Source: Streptomyces sp. Y2F8-2 (lineage in GTDB: Bacteria > Actinomycetota > Actinomycetes > Streptomycetales > Streptomycetaceae). Taken from it: a stretch of DNA of 64,000 nt. The position numbers and the translations under genes are program-made. The notes under the pieces were generated by a model. It saw only the letters and a program-made list of their open reading frames with translations. It had not been told where the DNA came from and ran no database searches. Shown piece after piece: positions 1 to 7,640 of the stretch; position 1 is the first letter of the stretch, and each line of letters begins with the position of its first letter. Location: the NCBI RefSeq assembly GCF_014905555.1, contig NZ_BNGS01000008.1, forward strand, positions 1-64,000. The letters are read 5' to 3'.

Positions 1-399
1 ACTGTCCGGCCAGGTCAGCGCCTGCTCCGTGCACCACCAGTACTCCTCGAGCGTCTCACCCTTCCACGCGAAGACGGGGATGCCCCGCGGGTTGTCGGGC
101 GTGCCGTCCGGCCCGACGGCGATGGCGGCGGCCGCGTGGTCCTGGGTGGAGAAGATGTTGCAGGACGCCCAGCGGACCCGCGCGCCGAGAGCGGCGAGGG
201 TCTCGATGAGGACGGCGGTCTGGACGGTCATGTGCAGGGAGCCGGTGATACGGGCGCCGGCCAGGGGCTGCGCCTCGGCGTACTCCTTACGGATCGCCAT
301 CAGGCCGGGCATCTCGTGCTCGGCAAGGGTGATCTCCTTGCGGCCGAACTCGGCCAGAGAAAGGTCGGCGACCTTGAAAGCCGGAAAGTCAGCGGACAC
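1..399 (-). CDS. ahcY: Adenosylhomocysteinase, N-terminal part (runs off left edge)
   Basis: S-adenosylhomocysteine hydrolase splits SAH into adenosine and homocysteine, relieving product inhibition of methyltransferases. The 133 visible residues start MSADFPAFKVADLSLAEFGR and contain the typical substrate-domain stretches GSLHMTVQTAVLIETL, CNIFSTQDHAAAA and WKGETLEEYWWCTEQAL. The ATG at 399 overlaps the end of metF by 11 bases, indicating translational coupling at the end of the metK-kinase-metH remnant-metF-ahcY operon. The catalytic and NAD-binding parts lie to the left of the window. This is the only copy here whose reading frame continues normally; the second is cut at codon 87. Confidence 0.95.
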   Translation of the reverse strand, partial: MSADFPAFKVADLSLAEFGRKEITLAEHEMPGLMAIRKEYAEAQPLAGARITGSLHMTVQTAVLIETLAALGARVRWASCNIFSTQDHAAAAIAVGPDGTPDNPRGIPVFAWKGETLEEYWWCTEQALTWPDS

Positions 400-1282
400 T
401 GAAGCTCCTTGACGTCGGAAGGCTGCGATGGATGTCGAGAACGGCTTGGGGACGGTTCAGCGTGATGTAGTGCAACCCGGGAGCGCCCTCGGCAAGGAGC
501 CGTGTGGCCATGGCGGTGGCGTACTCGACGCCGATGCGATGCCCCTCGGCCGGATTGTCCCGGGCCTTCTCCAGCCGACGGGCCAGCGCTTCGGGAAACG
601 TTGCGCTGCTGAGCTCCGCGAAGCGGCGGATCTGGCGCACGTCCGTGGCGGGCATGATCTCGGGGATGACGGGAGTGCCGCAGCCCGCTGCCGCCACCCG
701 GTCGCGCAGCCGCAGGTAGTCGTCGACGTCGAAGAACATCTGGGTGATGGCGTAGTCGGCACCGGCCTGGCACTTGGCGACGAAGTGCCGGATGTCGCTC
801 TCCCAGTCCGGCGACCGCGGGTGCCGCTCGGGAAAGGCCGCGACACCGATGCTGAAGTCACCCGACTCTCGGACCAGGGCGACGAGTTCGCTTGCATGAC
901 GGAGCCCCTGCGGATGCGGCACCCAGGGACCACCCGGGTGCCCCGGCGGGTCGCCACGGAGTACGAGCACGTCCCTGACGCCGACATCCGCGTATCGTCC
1001 GATGATGCGGCGCAGCTCCGCCACCGAGTGGCCGACCGCGGTCAGATGGGCCACGGGGCGCAGTGTGGTGTCGGTGATGATCCTGTCGATGACCTCCACG
1101 GTGCGCTCTCGCGACGATCCACCCGCACCGTAGGTGACGGACACGAAGCTCGGCGAGTAGGACTCCACCTGGCGAATCGCCTTCCACAGCGCGCGGGTTC
1201 CCGGCTCGTTTTTCGGTGGGAAGAACTCGAAGGAGAAGACGGGCGTGCCGTGCCCGATGACCTCACGGAGGGTGACAGTCAC
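389..1282 (-). CDS. metF: Methylenetetrahydrofolate reductase
   Basis: A 297-residue flavoprotein of the MetF family (E. coli MetF is 296) that reduces 5,10-methylene-THF to 5-methyl-THF, the methyl donor for homocysteine remethylation. Visible family stretches are FSFEFFPPKN near residue 17, SVTYGAGGSSRERT near 47, HLTAVGHS, VLVLRGDPPG, the central AAFPERHP, ADYAITQMFFDVDDYLRLRD and PVIPEIMP. The GTG start at 1282 overlaps the stop of the metH remnant (GTGA), so it is translationally coupled. Length and motifs look intact. It is one gene of a methyl-cycle cassette, probably serving methylations of a neighbouring biosynthetic cluster. Confidence 0.95.
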   Translation of the reverse strand: MTVTLREVIGHGTPVFSFEFFPPKNEPGTRALWKAIRQVESYSPSFVSVTYGAGGSSRERTVEVIDRIITDTTLRPVAHLTAVGHSVAELRRIIGRYADVGVRDVLVLRGDPPGHPGGPWVPHPQGLRHASELVALVRESGDFSIGVAAFPERHPRSPDWESDIRHFVAKCQAGADYAITQMFFDVDDYLRLRDRVAAAGCGTPVIPEIMPATDVRQIRRFAELSSATFPEALARRLEKARDNPAEGHRIGVEYATAMATRLLAEGAPGLHYITLNRPQAVLDIHRSLPTSRSFSVR

Positions 1283-1982
1283 CCACGGCCTCCCGCGTTG
1301 AAGTACTTGGCCTCGGGGTGGTGGATCACGATGGCGTCCGTGGACTGTTCCGGGTGCAGCCGGAACTCTTCGGAGAGGTGGACGCCGATCCGTTCCGGCT
1401 CCAGGAGCTGGGCGATCTTCGCGCGGTCCTCCAGGTCGGGGCAGGCGCCGTAGCCGAGGGAGAAGCGGGCGCCGCGGTACTTCAGGGCGAACATGTCTTC
1501 CATGTCGGTGGGGTCCTCGCCGTCGAAGCCCAGCTCGGCGCGCACGCGCGCGTGCCAGTACTCTGCGAGCGCCTCCGCCAACTGCACGGACAGGCCGTCG
1601 CCCGGTTCGGCGCTCAGCCGCTCGGCGATCTCCACCTTCTTCTCGGCGGTGCGGGCCTGGCCCTCCTCGTCGATGGTCAGCGCGATCAGCGCCGCCCCGT
1701 GCTCCCTGGCGAGCCGGGTGACCTTCACGAAACGGGACTCGGGGCCGTCACCGTCCTCGTAGTTCACCGAGTTGATCACCGCACGGCCGCCGAGCTTCTC
1801 CCACCCGGCCCGCAGGACGTCGACCTCGGTGGAGTCCAGCACGATGGGCAGCGTGGAGGCGGTGGCGAAACGACCGGCCAGCTCCTCCATGTCGGCGACT
1901 CCGTCACGGCCCACGCAGTCGACGCACAGGTCGAGCAGGTGGGCACCAGCGCGGACACACGGGCCCGGCTGTCGGCGGTCAC
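1279..1982 (-). pseudogene. metH: Cobalamin-dependent methionine synthase remnant (internally deleted)
   Basis: A GTG at 1982, overlapping the TAG of the upstream kinase gene, opens VTADSRARVSAL, which resembles a MetH N-terminus. The frame then changes and reads GAHLLDLCVDCVGRDG through PIVLDSTEVDVLRAGWEK to TIDEEGQARTAEKKVEIAER, about 90 residues of the methyltetrahydrofolate (pterin) domain. It jumps directly to about 105 residues of the SAM-binding activation domain (LAEYWHARVRAELGF, KYRGARFSLGYGACPDL, IHHPEAKYFNA). The homocysteine/zinc domain and the whole cobalamin domain are missing. MetH is normally about 1,150-1,230 residues; fewer than 250 codons remain. It cannot be an active methionine synthase. 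The pterin-domain frame has no good start before an internal ATG. Confidence 0.88.
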
Positions 1983-2968
1983 TACGGCACCTCCAGCGCG
2001 TTCGCAAGCCGTCCGGCCGCTTGTGGCCCATAGACCCCGTGCACGATGCCGAGCAGGGCTGCCCAGTCGGTCTCGTAGGTCTGCGAACCGACCGTACGCA
2101 GCGCCACGGAGGCGAGTGCGCAGCCCAGCTGCGCCGCGGTCTCGAGGGGAAGCCGCCGACCGACGGCGGCGAGGAAGCCCGCACGAAAGGCGTCCCCCAC
2201 TCCGGTCGGATCGGCCACAGCCGTGTCCGGAACCGCGGGGACGATGAGGGGTGGCTGCCCGACTCGGTCGATGCGGGCACCCCGTTCGCCGAGGGTCGTG
2301 ACCCAGGTTCCGGTGGTCGCGAGGATCTCGTCCCGGTCGCGGCCGATGCGCTCCTGGAGGAGGGCGGATTCGTATTCGTTGGTGAACAGCCATGTGGCAC
2401 CGGCGATCAGGTCGCGCGCCTGGTCCGCGTCCAGCCGGGCGAGCTGCTGTGAGGGGTCTGCAGCGAAGGGGATGCCCAACGCGCGGCAGTCGCTGGTGTG
2501 GCGCAGCATGGCGGCAGGGTCGTTGGGCGAGACGAGGACCAGGTCGGGACCGATGCCCGCAGAGATCAGGTGGCGCAGGTCGATCTCGGCGGCCTCGGTC
2601 ATCGCGCCTGCGTGGAACGCGGCGATCTGGTTGGCGTCCTCATCCGTGATGCAGACGAAGCGCGCGGTCTGCCGACCGGCCGCGACCCGCACTCCCGTGG
2701 TGTCGACGCCGTGTTCCTTCAACCAGATCTCGTATTCGGCGAAGTCGTTGCCCACCGCCCCGACCAAGGCCGGGCGCAGACCGAGGACGCCGAGCCCGTA
2801 AGCGATGTTGGCCGCAACTCCGCCGCGTCGCACGTCGAGCCGGTCGACGAGGAAGGAGAGCGAGAGGTGTGCCAGCTGCTCGGGGAGCAACTGGTCCGCG
2901 AAGCGGCCGGGGAACACCATCAGATGGTCGGTCGCGATGGAGCCTGTCACGGCTATGCGCATGCGCAC
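1982..2968 (-). CDS. PfkB-family carbohydrate/adenosine kinase
   Basis: A 328-residue ribokinase-fold enzyme. It has the N-terminal substrate-side stretch RRGGVAANIAYGLGVLG near residue 47 and the C-terminal ATP/anion-hole signature DPTGVGDAFRAGF near residue 260, with the catalytic aspartate in GVGD. Similar proteins are annotated as adenosine or carbohydrate kinases in actinobacteria. Between metK and metF/ahcY the likely job is phosphorylating the adenosine released by SAH hydrolase, pulling that reversible reaction forward. The substrate is inferred from context, not from sequence. It starts 31 bases after metK and its stop overlaps the start of the metH remnant. Confidence 0.88.
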   Translation of the reverse strand: MRMRIAVTGSIATDHLMVFPGRFADQLLPEQLAHLSLSFLVDRLDVRRGGVAANIAYGLGVLGLRPALVGAVGNDFAEYEIWLKEHGVDTTGVRVAAGRQTARFVCITDEDANQIAAFHAGAMTEAAEIDLRHLISAGIGPDLVLVSPNDPAAMLRHTSDCRALGIPFAADPSQQLARLDADQARDLIAGATWLFTNEYESALLQERIGRDRDEILATTGTWVTTLGERGARIDRVGQPPLIVPAVPDTAVADPTGVGDAFRAGFLAAVGRRLPLETAAQLGCALASVALRTVGSQTYETDWAALLGIVHGVYGPQAAGRLANALEVP

Positions 2969-2999
2969 TCCTGTCGGTGCGTCGGTTTCAGCGGCGGTC

Positions 3000-4208
3000 T
3001 CAGACGCCTGCGGCGTGCCTGAGGGGCTGGGCGCGGTCGGTGCGCTCCCAGGTGAAGTCGGGGAGTTCGCGGCCGAAGTGACCGTAGGCGGCGGTCTGGG
3101 CGTAGATCGGGCGGAGCAGGTCCAGGTCGCGGATGACGGCGGCCGGGCGGAGGTCGAAGACCTCGGTGATGGCCTGCTGGATCTGGTTCACCGGGACCGT
3201 CTCGGTGCCGAAGGTCTCGACGAACAACCCGACCGGCTCGGCCTTGCCGATCGCGTACGCGACCTGGACCTCGCAGCGGGAAGCGAGGCTCGCGGCGACG
3301 ACGTTCTTGGCGACCCAGCGCATCGCGTAGGCGGCCGAGCGGTCCACCTTGGAGGGGTCCTTGCCGGAGAAGGCGCCGCCACCGTGGCGGGCCATGCCGC
3401 CGTAGGTGTCGATGATGATCTTGCGGCCGGTCAGGCCGGCGTCGCCCATCGGGCCGCCGATCTCGAAGCGGCCGGTCGGGTTGACCAGCAGGCGGTGGCC
3501 CTCGGTGTCCAGTTTGATGCCGTCCTCGGCGAGCCGGCCCAGAACGCTGTCGACCACGTGCTCGTGGATGTCGGGGACGAGCAGACCGTCCAGATCGATA
3601 CCGGGCGCGTGCTGGGCGGAGACGACGACGGTGTCCAAGCGGACCGGACGGCCGTCCCGGTACTCGATGGTGACCTGGGTCTTGCCGTCCGGCCGGAGGT
3701 ACGGAACGGTACCGTCCTTGCGCACATCGGTCAGGCGGCGGGAGAGCCGGTGGGCCAGCTCGATGGGCAGGGGCATCAGATTGGGGGTCTCGTCGGTCGC
3801 GTAGCCGAACATCAAGCCCTGGTCGCCCGCGCCCTGCCGGTCGAGTTCGTGGCGCTCGCCCTCGACCCGCTGTTCGTAGGCGGTGTCGACGCCCCGGGCG
3901 ATGTCCGGGGACTGCGCGCCGATGGAGACGGAGATGCCGCAGGATGCGCCGTCGAAGCCCTTGGCGGAGGAGTCGTAACCGATGGCGAGCACGGCGTCCC
4001 GCACGAGCTGGGCGATGGGCACGTACGCGCTGGTGGTGACCTCACCGGCGATGTGCACCTGACCGGTCGTGATCAGGGTCTCCACGGCGACGCGGGACAG
4101 GGGGTCCTCGTGCAGCAGGGCGTCGAGGATGGTGTCGCTGATCCGGTCGGCGATCTTGTCGGGGTGCCCCTCGGTGACGGATTCCGAGGTGAAGAGATGG
4201 CGCGACAT
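3000..4208 (-). CDS. metK: S-adenosylmethionine synthetase
   Basis: Makes SAM from methionine and ATP. The 402-residue protein starts MSRHLFTSESVTEGHPDK at 4208, preceded by GGAG eight bases upstream; a 46-codon upstream extension to 4346 has no similarity to the family and is discarded. The methionine-adenosyltransferase signatures are all present: GHPDK near residue 14, GAGDQGLMFGYA near 120 and GGGAFSGKDPSKVDRSAAYA near 265. It is the first gene of the SAM-regeneration cassette and is probably a second, cluster-dedicated metK beside a housekeeping one elsewhere. A 217-bp gap separates it from the thioesterase gene; no known SAM riboswitch was recognised in it. Confidence 0.96.
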   Translation of the reverse strand: MSRHLFTSESVTEGHPDKIADRISDTILDALLHEDPLSRVAVETLITTGQVHIAGEVTTSAYVPIAQLVRDAVLAIGYDSSAKGFDGASCGISVSIGAQSPDIARGVDTAYEQRVEGERHELDRQGAGDQGLMFGYATDETPNLMPLPIELAHRLSRRLTDVRKDGTVPYLRPDGKTQVTIEYRDGRPVRLDTVVVSAQHAPGIDLDGLLVPDIHEHVVDSVLGRLAEDGIKLDTEGHRLLVNPTGRFEIGGPMGDAGLTGRKIIIDTYGGMARHGGGAFSGKDPSKVDRSAAYAMRWVAKNVVAASLASRCEVQVAYAIGKAEPVGLFVETFGTETVPVNQIQQAITEVFDLRPAAVIRDLDLLRPIYAQTAAYGHFGRELPDFTWERTDRAQPLRHAAGV

Positions 4209-4425
4209 GTCACTCCAGACGGTCGGTGGCCGGAAATTCGGTGACGCTCGGCGACCGGGCCGGCCAGGGGCCCGGGTCCGGGAAGGAGCGTGCACCGGTG
4301 CGGACAAGGAACGCTCGAAGAACGAATGAACCGCGGCCGGAGCCAAGCTCTCGGCTCCCGCACCCCTCGCGTGCCCAACGGATCTCCCGAACCGTGTGTC
4401 CGGCCGCGCGCCGGCCTCCGCGCGT

Positions 4426-5187
4426 TCAATGCCCGGTGTGAGTCACTCGCCCTTCCCGGCGCACCGCGCGGCACTCCTGCCCGAGCAGCCGGGGAAGCTC
4501 CTGGCCGCGCACGAAGAAGTGGCCACCCGAGACCGTCCTCAGGCGCGTGGGTCCCTCGCTCCAGCCGCGCCAACCCTCCGCGGCTGCCGGTGGCACCATC
4601 GGGTCGTCGTCCGCAGTGACGACGAGCAGTGGCGTGGTAAGCGGTCCGGCCGGCGACGGTGTGCACGCCGCGGCGCGCAGTGCGCGGGCGAGCGCCAGAT
4701 CGTCCCGCAGCACTGACTTCACCGCACGGTCCCACATGCCGCCGGGTTCGGTGCCGGGGGTTCCGAGCGGCACGACGCCCATCTGGTCCAGCGTGCGCAG
4801 CAGTTCGGCATCCGGCACGCCGAGGGCGTACGCCGGTTCGGGCGGCGTGTGCGGGGGCGAGCAGGCGCCGACCGCCACCAACGCCGGGCCGGGCCGTCCG
4901 GCCTCGTGCAGGGCCCGGGCGACGGTGTAGGCGACGAGAGCGCCGAGACTGTGCCCGTACAGGACGAACGGGGCCGTCGGGTCACCGGTGAACAGGCGCA
5001 TCACATCGGCGAGCAGCGCCTCACGGGTGGTGGCCCGGGGTTCGCAGCGGCGTCCGTCGCGGCCGGGCAACAGCACCGGGATCGGCACCACGCCGGGCCC
5101 GACACTTGCCGCCCAGCCGTGGAAGGCCGAGACCCCCGCCCCGGCATGCGCGAAACAGTAGAGCCGCACCGGCTGTCCGCTGGTCAT
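4426..5187 (-). CDS. Type II thioesterase (alpha/beta-hydrolase)
   Basis: A 253-residue editing thioesterase of the kind that unloads mis-primed carrier proteins of NRPS/PKS assembly lines. The nucleophile elbow is GHSLG (Ser80), with a likely acidic residue in TADDDPMVPP and the histidine in SGGHFFV near residue 227. The N-terminal LYCFAHAGAGVSAFHGWA is typical of the family. The start at 5187 is chosen for the GAGGAG box six to ten bases upstream; the longer frame to 5214 lacks a site. Its presence implies an NRPS or PKS nearby, which is not in this window and so presumably lies to the left of base 1. Confidence 0.92.
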   Translation of the reverse strand: MTSGQPVRLYCFAHAGAGVSAFHGWAASVGPGVVPIPVLLPGRDGRRCEPRATTREALLADVMRLFTGDPTAPFVLYGHSLGALVAYTVARALHEAGRPGPALVAVGACSPPHTPPEPAYALGVPDAELLRTLDQMGVVPLGTPGTEPGGMWDRAVKSVLRDDLALARALRAAACTPSPAGPLTTPLLVVTADDDPMVPPAAAEGWRGWSEGPTRLRTVSGGHFFVRGQELPRLLGQECRAVRREGRVTHTGH

Positions 5188-5238
5188 GGGATCCTCCTCG
5201 CCTGCGTGGAACACGAGTGGATCCGAGCGTCTCCAAGG

Positions 5239-5261
5239 GCTCTTGACAGCGCCTCAAGAGC
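5239..5261. promoter_or_regulatory. Perfect inverted repeat upstream of the thioesterase gene
   Basis: GCTCTTGA-N7-TCAAGAGC, 8-bp arms with a 7-bp spacer, about 50 bp upstream of the thioesterase ATG and 115 bp after the SARP stop. The size suits an operator; a weak terminator for the SARP transcript is the alternative. SARPs usually bind direct repeats, so the local SARP is not an obvious ligand. Confidence 0.4.
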
Positions 5262-5375
5262 GGCCGGAACTGCGATGAGGTCCGCGCAGCAGCGCAGGAA
5301 CAGCTTCCCGGAGGGCGGCCCCGGGGCAGGTGCCTGATTCAGCTCGGGTCGCCGCCTGGTCGACGGCTCGGCCCG

Positions 5376-6242
5376 TCAGGCGGCACTGGCCCCCGGTCGC
5401 GGGTTCAGCGCCCAGGTGCCCCGCCGGCCCTGTCTGGCGTCGTCCTCACGTGACGATGCGGAGTTGAGGATCAGATGCTGGGTCCGCTGCACCTTCTGCG
5501 TCGGCTCCAGCCCAAGCTCGTCCATCAGGTTCTTCCGGAGCCGATGGAATATGCCGAGAGCCTCCGAGCGGCGCCCTGCGAGGTGAAGAGCCCGCATGAA
5601 CTGCTCATGTATGTTCTCGTTCAGGGGTTGCTGAGCGGTCAGCGTGACCAAATCGCAGATGGCGTCGTCGTACCTGCCCAACTGCAAATCGGCCTCGATC
5701 CTGCATTCCAGCACGATCTGCTGCTGGGCCTGGAGCCCGCGCACCTTCGGCTCCAGGATGGAGCCCATCGGCACATCCACGAGGGCGGGCCCTCGCCAGA
5801 ACTCCAACGCCCTGCGCAGAAGGCGGGAACCACGCTGCGGGTCTCCCTGCGAGAGAGCGATTCTCCCCTCGGTCGACAGTTCATTGAACTGGCGGAGGTC
5901 GAAGGGATCCATCGGTAACTGCAGGAGATATCCGCCCTGCCGGGTCAAGAGAATATCCCGCACCGGCGTCGACTCATCTTTGAACGCTTTCGAAATAAGC
6001 TTTCGGAGATGCAGGATATAGGTCTGCAGAGTCGTTTTTGCACTCCTCGGCGGCCGTTCCGCCCACAATTCATCGACGAAACTCGACGCCGTCACGACCT
6101 GCCCTTCATTGAGGGCCATAAGCGCAAGCACCTGCATCTGCTTCGGTGCGGTAGGAGTGACATCGATGCCATTCACGCTCAACTTCAACGGCCCAAGGAC
6201 GGACATGGCGATCTCCGCCACACCCTCGGATTCCATGGACAT
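5376..6242 (-). CDS. SARP-family transcriptional activator (TTA codon)
   Basis: A small SARP (288 residues from the ATG at 6242, which has GGAGGGG seven bases upstream; a TTG/ATG start at 6260/6257 is possible). The OmpR-type winged helix covers roughly residues 10-100 (LGPLKLSVNG, TPTAPKQMQVLALMALN, SFVDELWAERPPRSAKTTLQ, YILHLRKL), followed by the bacterial transcriptional activation domain (FDLRQFNEL, RRALEFWRGPALVDV, LNENIHEQFMRALHLAGRRS). Such proteins activate antibiotic cluster genes. Codon 109 (plus-strand 5916-5918) is TTA, which makes translation depend on the bldA tRNA. The gene and its upstream region are clearly more AT-rich than their neighbours, suggesting separate acquisition. 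Confidence 0.92.
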   Translation of the reverse strand: MSMESEGVAEIAMSVLGPLKLSVNGIDVTPTAPKQMQVLALMALNEGQVVTASSFVDELWAERPPRSAKTTLQTYILHLRKLISKAFKDESTPVRDILLTRQGGYLLQLPMDPFDLRQFNELSTEGRIALSQGDPQRGSRLLRRALEFWRGPALVDVPMGSILEPKVRGLQAQQQIVLECRIEADLQLGRYDDAICDLVTLTAQQPLNENIHEQFMRALHLAGRRSEALGIFHRLRKNLMDELGLEPTQKVQRTQHLILNSASSREDDARQGRRGTWALNPRPGASAA

Positions 6243-6595
6243 ACCAAGCCCCTCCATCAACTGAGACCATCTCTGACGATTTCGGTCCTTATTGACTGGG
6301 GTACAGCCCGAGCATCAGCCAAAGGCAGCACAGCTCGCCTGCAAGGAGACTCCCCCGTCCACCAAAGACGCTATACCAGACACAGACAGAGATCAAGGAC
6401 TTCATGAAATGATAAGAATCAACCATCCCTCAAGGAGCACTCAAGCGATACCTGAAACAATGAATCGCCGCAACGTCATTGCCGATAGGGCAACCCAGCA
6501 GAATTGACACTTACCCATTCGAAACTCTCATGACGAATAAACATGCTTGACCTCGTTTTTACTCGCATTGAAACAGGCCGATAATGGTCGGCCAG
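6243..6595. other. AT-rich intergenic region upstream of the SARP gene
   Basis: About 350 bp without a convincing gene. Its A+T content is near one half, unusual beside the 70% GC genes around it. It carries the tentative SARP promoter and probably regulator sites. The short reading frames in it have no coding character. The same stretch recurs at 40011-40363. Confidence 0.6.
6370..6396 (-). promoter_or_regulatory. Possible promoter of the SARP gene
   Basis: TTGATC (6396-6391) and TATAGC (6375-6370) with a 15-bp spacer lie about 130 bp upstream of the SARP start in AT-rich DNA. The spacer is shorter than usual, so this is tentative. Confidence 0.3.
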
Positions 6596-6638
6596 AAGCC
6601 GAAGGACCCGGCCGCCGCGCGGCCGGGTCCTTCGGCTT
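6596..6638. terminator. Strong hairpin terminator after the TetR gene
   Basis: A perfect 20-bp stem with a 3-base loop (arms 6596-6615 and 6619-6638), six bases beyond the TetR stop codon. It ends minus-strand transcription before the SARP promoter region. Confidence 0.88.
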
Positions 6639-6644
6639 CGCCCC

Positions 6645-7388
6645 TCAGGCCCGCTCCACCCGCAGAGCCAGCCCGTCCAGCAGGGCGTCGAGGCTGATCT
6701 CGAAGCTCTCGTCCGCGGTCAGATGGCGCGCCCCAGCCTGTAGGAACCGGGCGAAGGAGGGGTACCGGCCACCCGCGACGATGCCCTCCAGAAAAGTCGC
6801 CACGTCGAAGTGCCTCTCATGGGTGCCCCTGGTGCCGGCCCTCACGCGCTCCATCTCCGCCTCCTCGGCCTCGCACATCGCCGTCCCCATCACATGGCCG
6901 GTGACGATGGCGGCATAGGCCGACGCGACGGTGATGTCCAGCCCGGCCCGCTCCAGCACCGCCATGGTGTGGTCCAGCCAACTCAGCGCCCGGGGGCCGA
7001 ACAGCGGGCGGCGGAAAGTCAGCCGGGCGAACCACGGATGGCGCCGGATGGCCTCGCGCAACTGGTAGGCACTCGCGCGCAGATCCGCCCGCCACTCCTC
7101 GGGGCCGTGCCGCGAGGGGATCAGCTCGGCGAACACGCCGTCGAGCAGCAGGTCGTCCAGATCCCCGTGGCGCCGGACGTGGTGCCGCAGCGAGGGACCG
7201 GCGCTGCCGAGTTCCGTCGCCAGGCGCTCGACCGACACCGCGGCAAGCCCCTCGGTGTCGGCGATCCTCAGCAATGCCGCGGTGATCTCGGCGCGGGTCA
7301 GTGGCGGCGCCAGATGAGCCTCATCCGGCTCGGAATCGGCCCAGATCAGGGGCGGGACCTCGGGTGCTGGATCAACGGTGGCCGCCAT
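6645..7388 (-). CDS. TetR-family repressor (TetR_C-type effector domain)
   Basis: A 247-residue regulator. After an approximately 30-residue leader, residues 31-80 form the HTH (LTRAEITAALLRIADTEGLA, SVERLATELGSAGPSLRHHV). The C-terminal part (EEWRADLRASAYQLREAIRR, ALSWLDHTMAVLERAGLD) resembles the ligand-binding domain of tetracycline-repressor-like proteins. It is divergent from the PadR/ABC exporter operon, so it may control that exporter and itself from the shared 243-bp gap. The ligand is unknown. Confidence 0.88.
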   Translation of the reverse strand: MAATVDPAPEVPPLIWADSEPDEAHLAPPLTRAEITAALLRIADTEGLAAVSVERLATELGSAGPSLRHHVRRHGDLDDLLLDGVFAELIPSRHGPEEWRADLRASAYQLREAIRRHPWFARLTFRRPLFGPRALSWLDHTMAVLERAGLDITVASAYAAIVTGHVMGTAMCEAEEAEMERVRAGTRGTHERHFDVATFLEGIVAGGRYPSFARFLQAGARHLTADESFEISLDALLDGLALRVERA

Positions 7389-7595
7389 CTCTCACTTCCC
7401 TGGTTGAGTGCGGTTGGCCGGGCCGCCGGCTCCCGAAAGCGCCTGGCGCCCCGTACCCGGACAGGCGCGCCCAGCGTGGCACCCGCGGCTCGACGCCTCC
7501 TCGAACCGGGGTCGACCGACGCCTCGGCCTCCGCGACGCCGCATCCCCCGGCCGACCGGGACACCCTCCTGAGTGAGCCTCCTAGGCGGAGTCGA

Positions 7596-7640
7596 TTGAC
7601 AACATGAATCTAATGTAGTGCACTTAGCAACATGAATCTA
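7596..7640 (+). promoter_or_regulatory. PadR-operon promoter/operator with duplicated start segment
   Basis: TTGACA at 7596-7601 is a good -35 box. The 13-mer CAACATGAATCTA occurs twice (7600-7612 and 7628-7640), and the second copy contains the padR start codon. Between them is AGTGCACT, a palindrome, and ATGT-N13-ACAT spans 7613-7633, reminiscent of PadR operators. There is no Shine-Dalgarno site before the ATG at 7632, so the mRNA is probably leaderless and a bound repressor would cover the transcription start. Confidence 0.5.

Noticed and set aside
4209..4425. SAM or SAH riboswitch upstream of metK
   Set aside because: The gap has short GC-rich hairpins but I could not match any conserved core of the known SAM/SAH classes; a covariance-model search would be needed.
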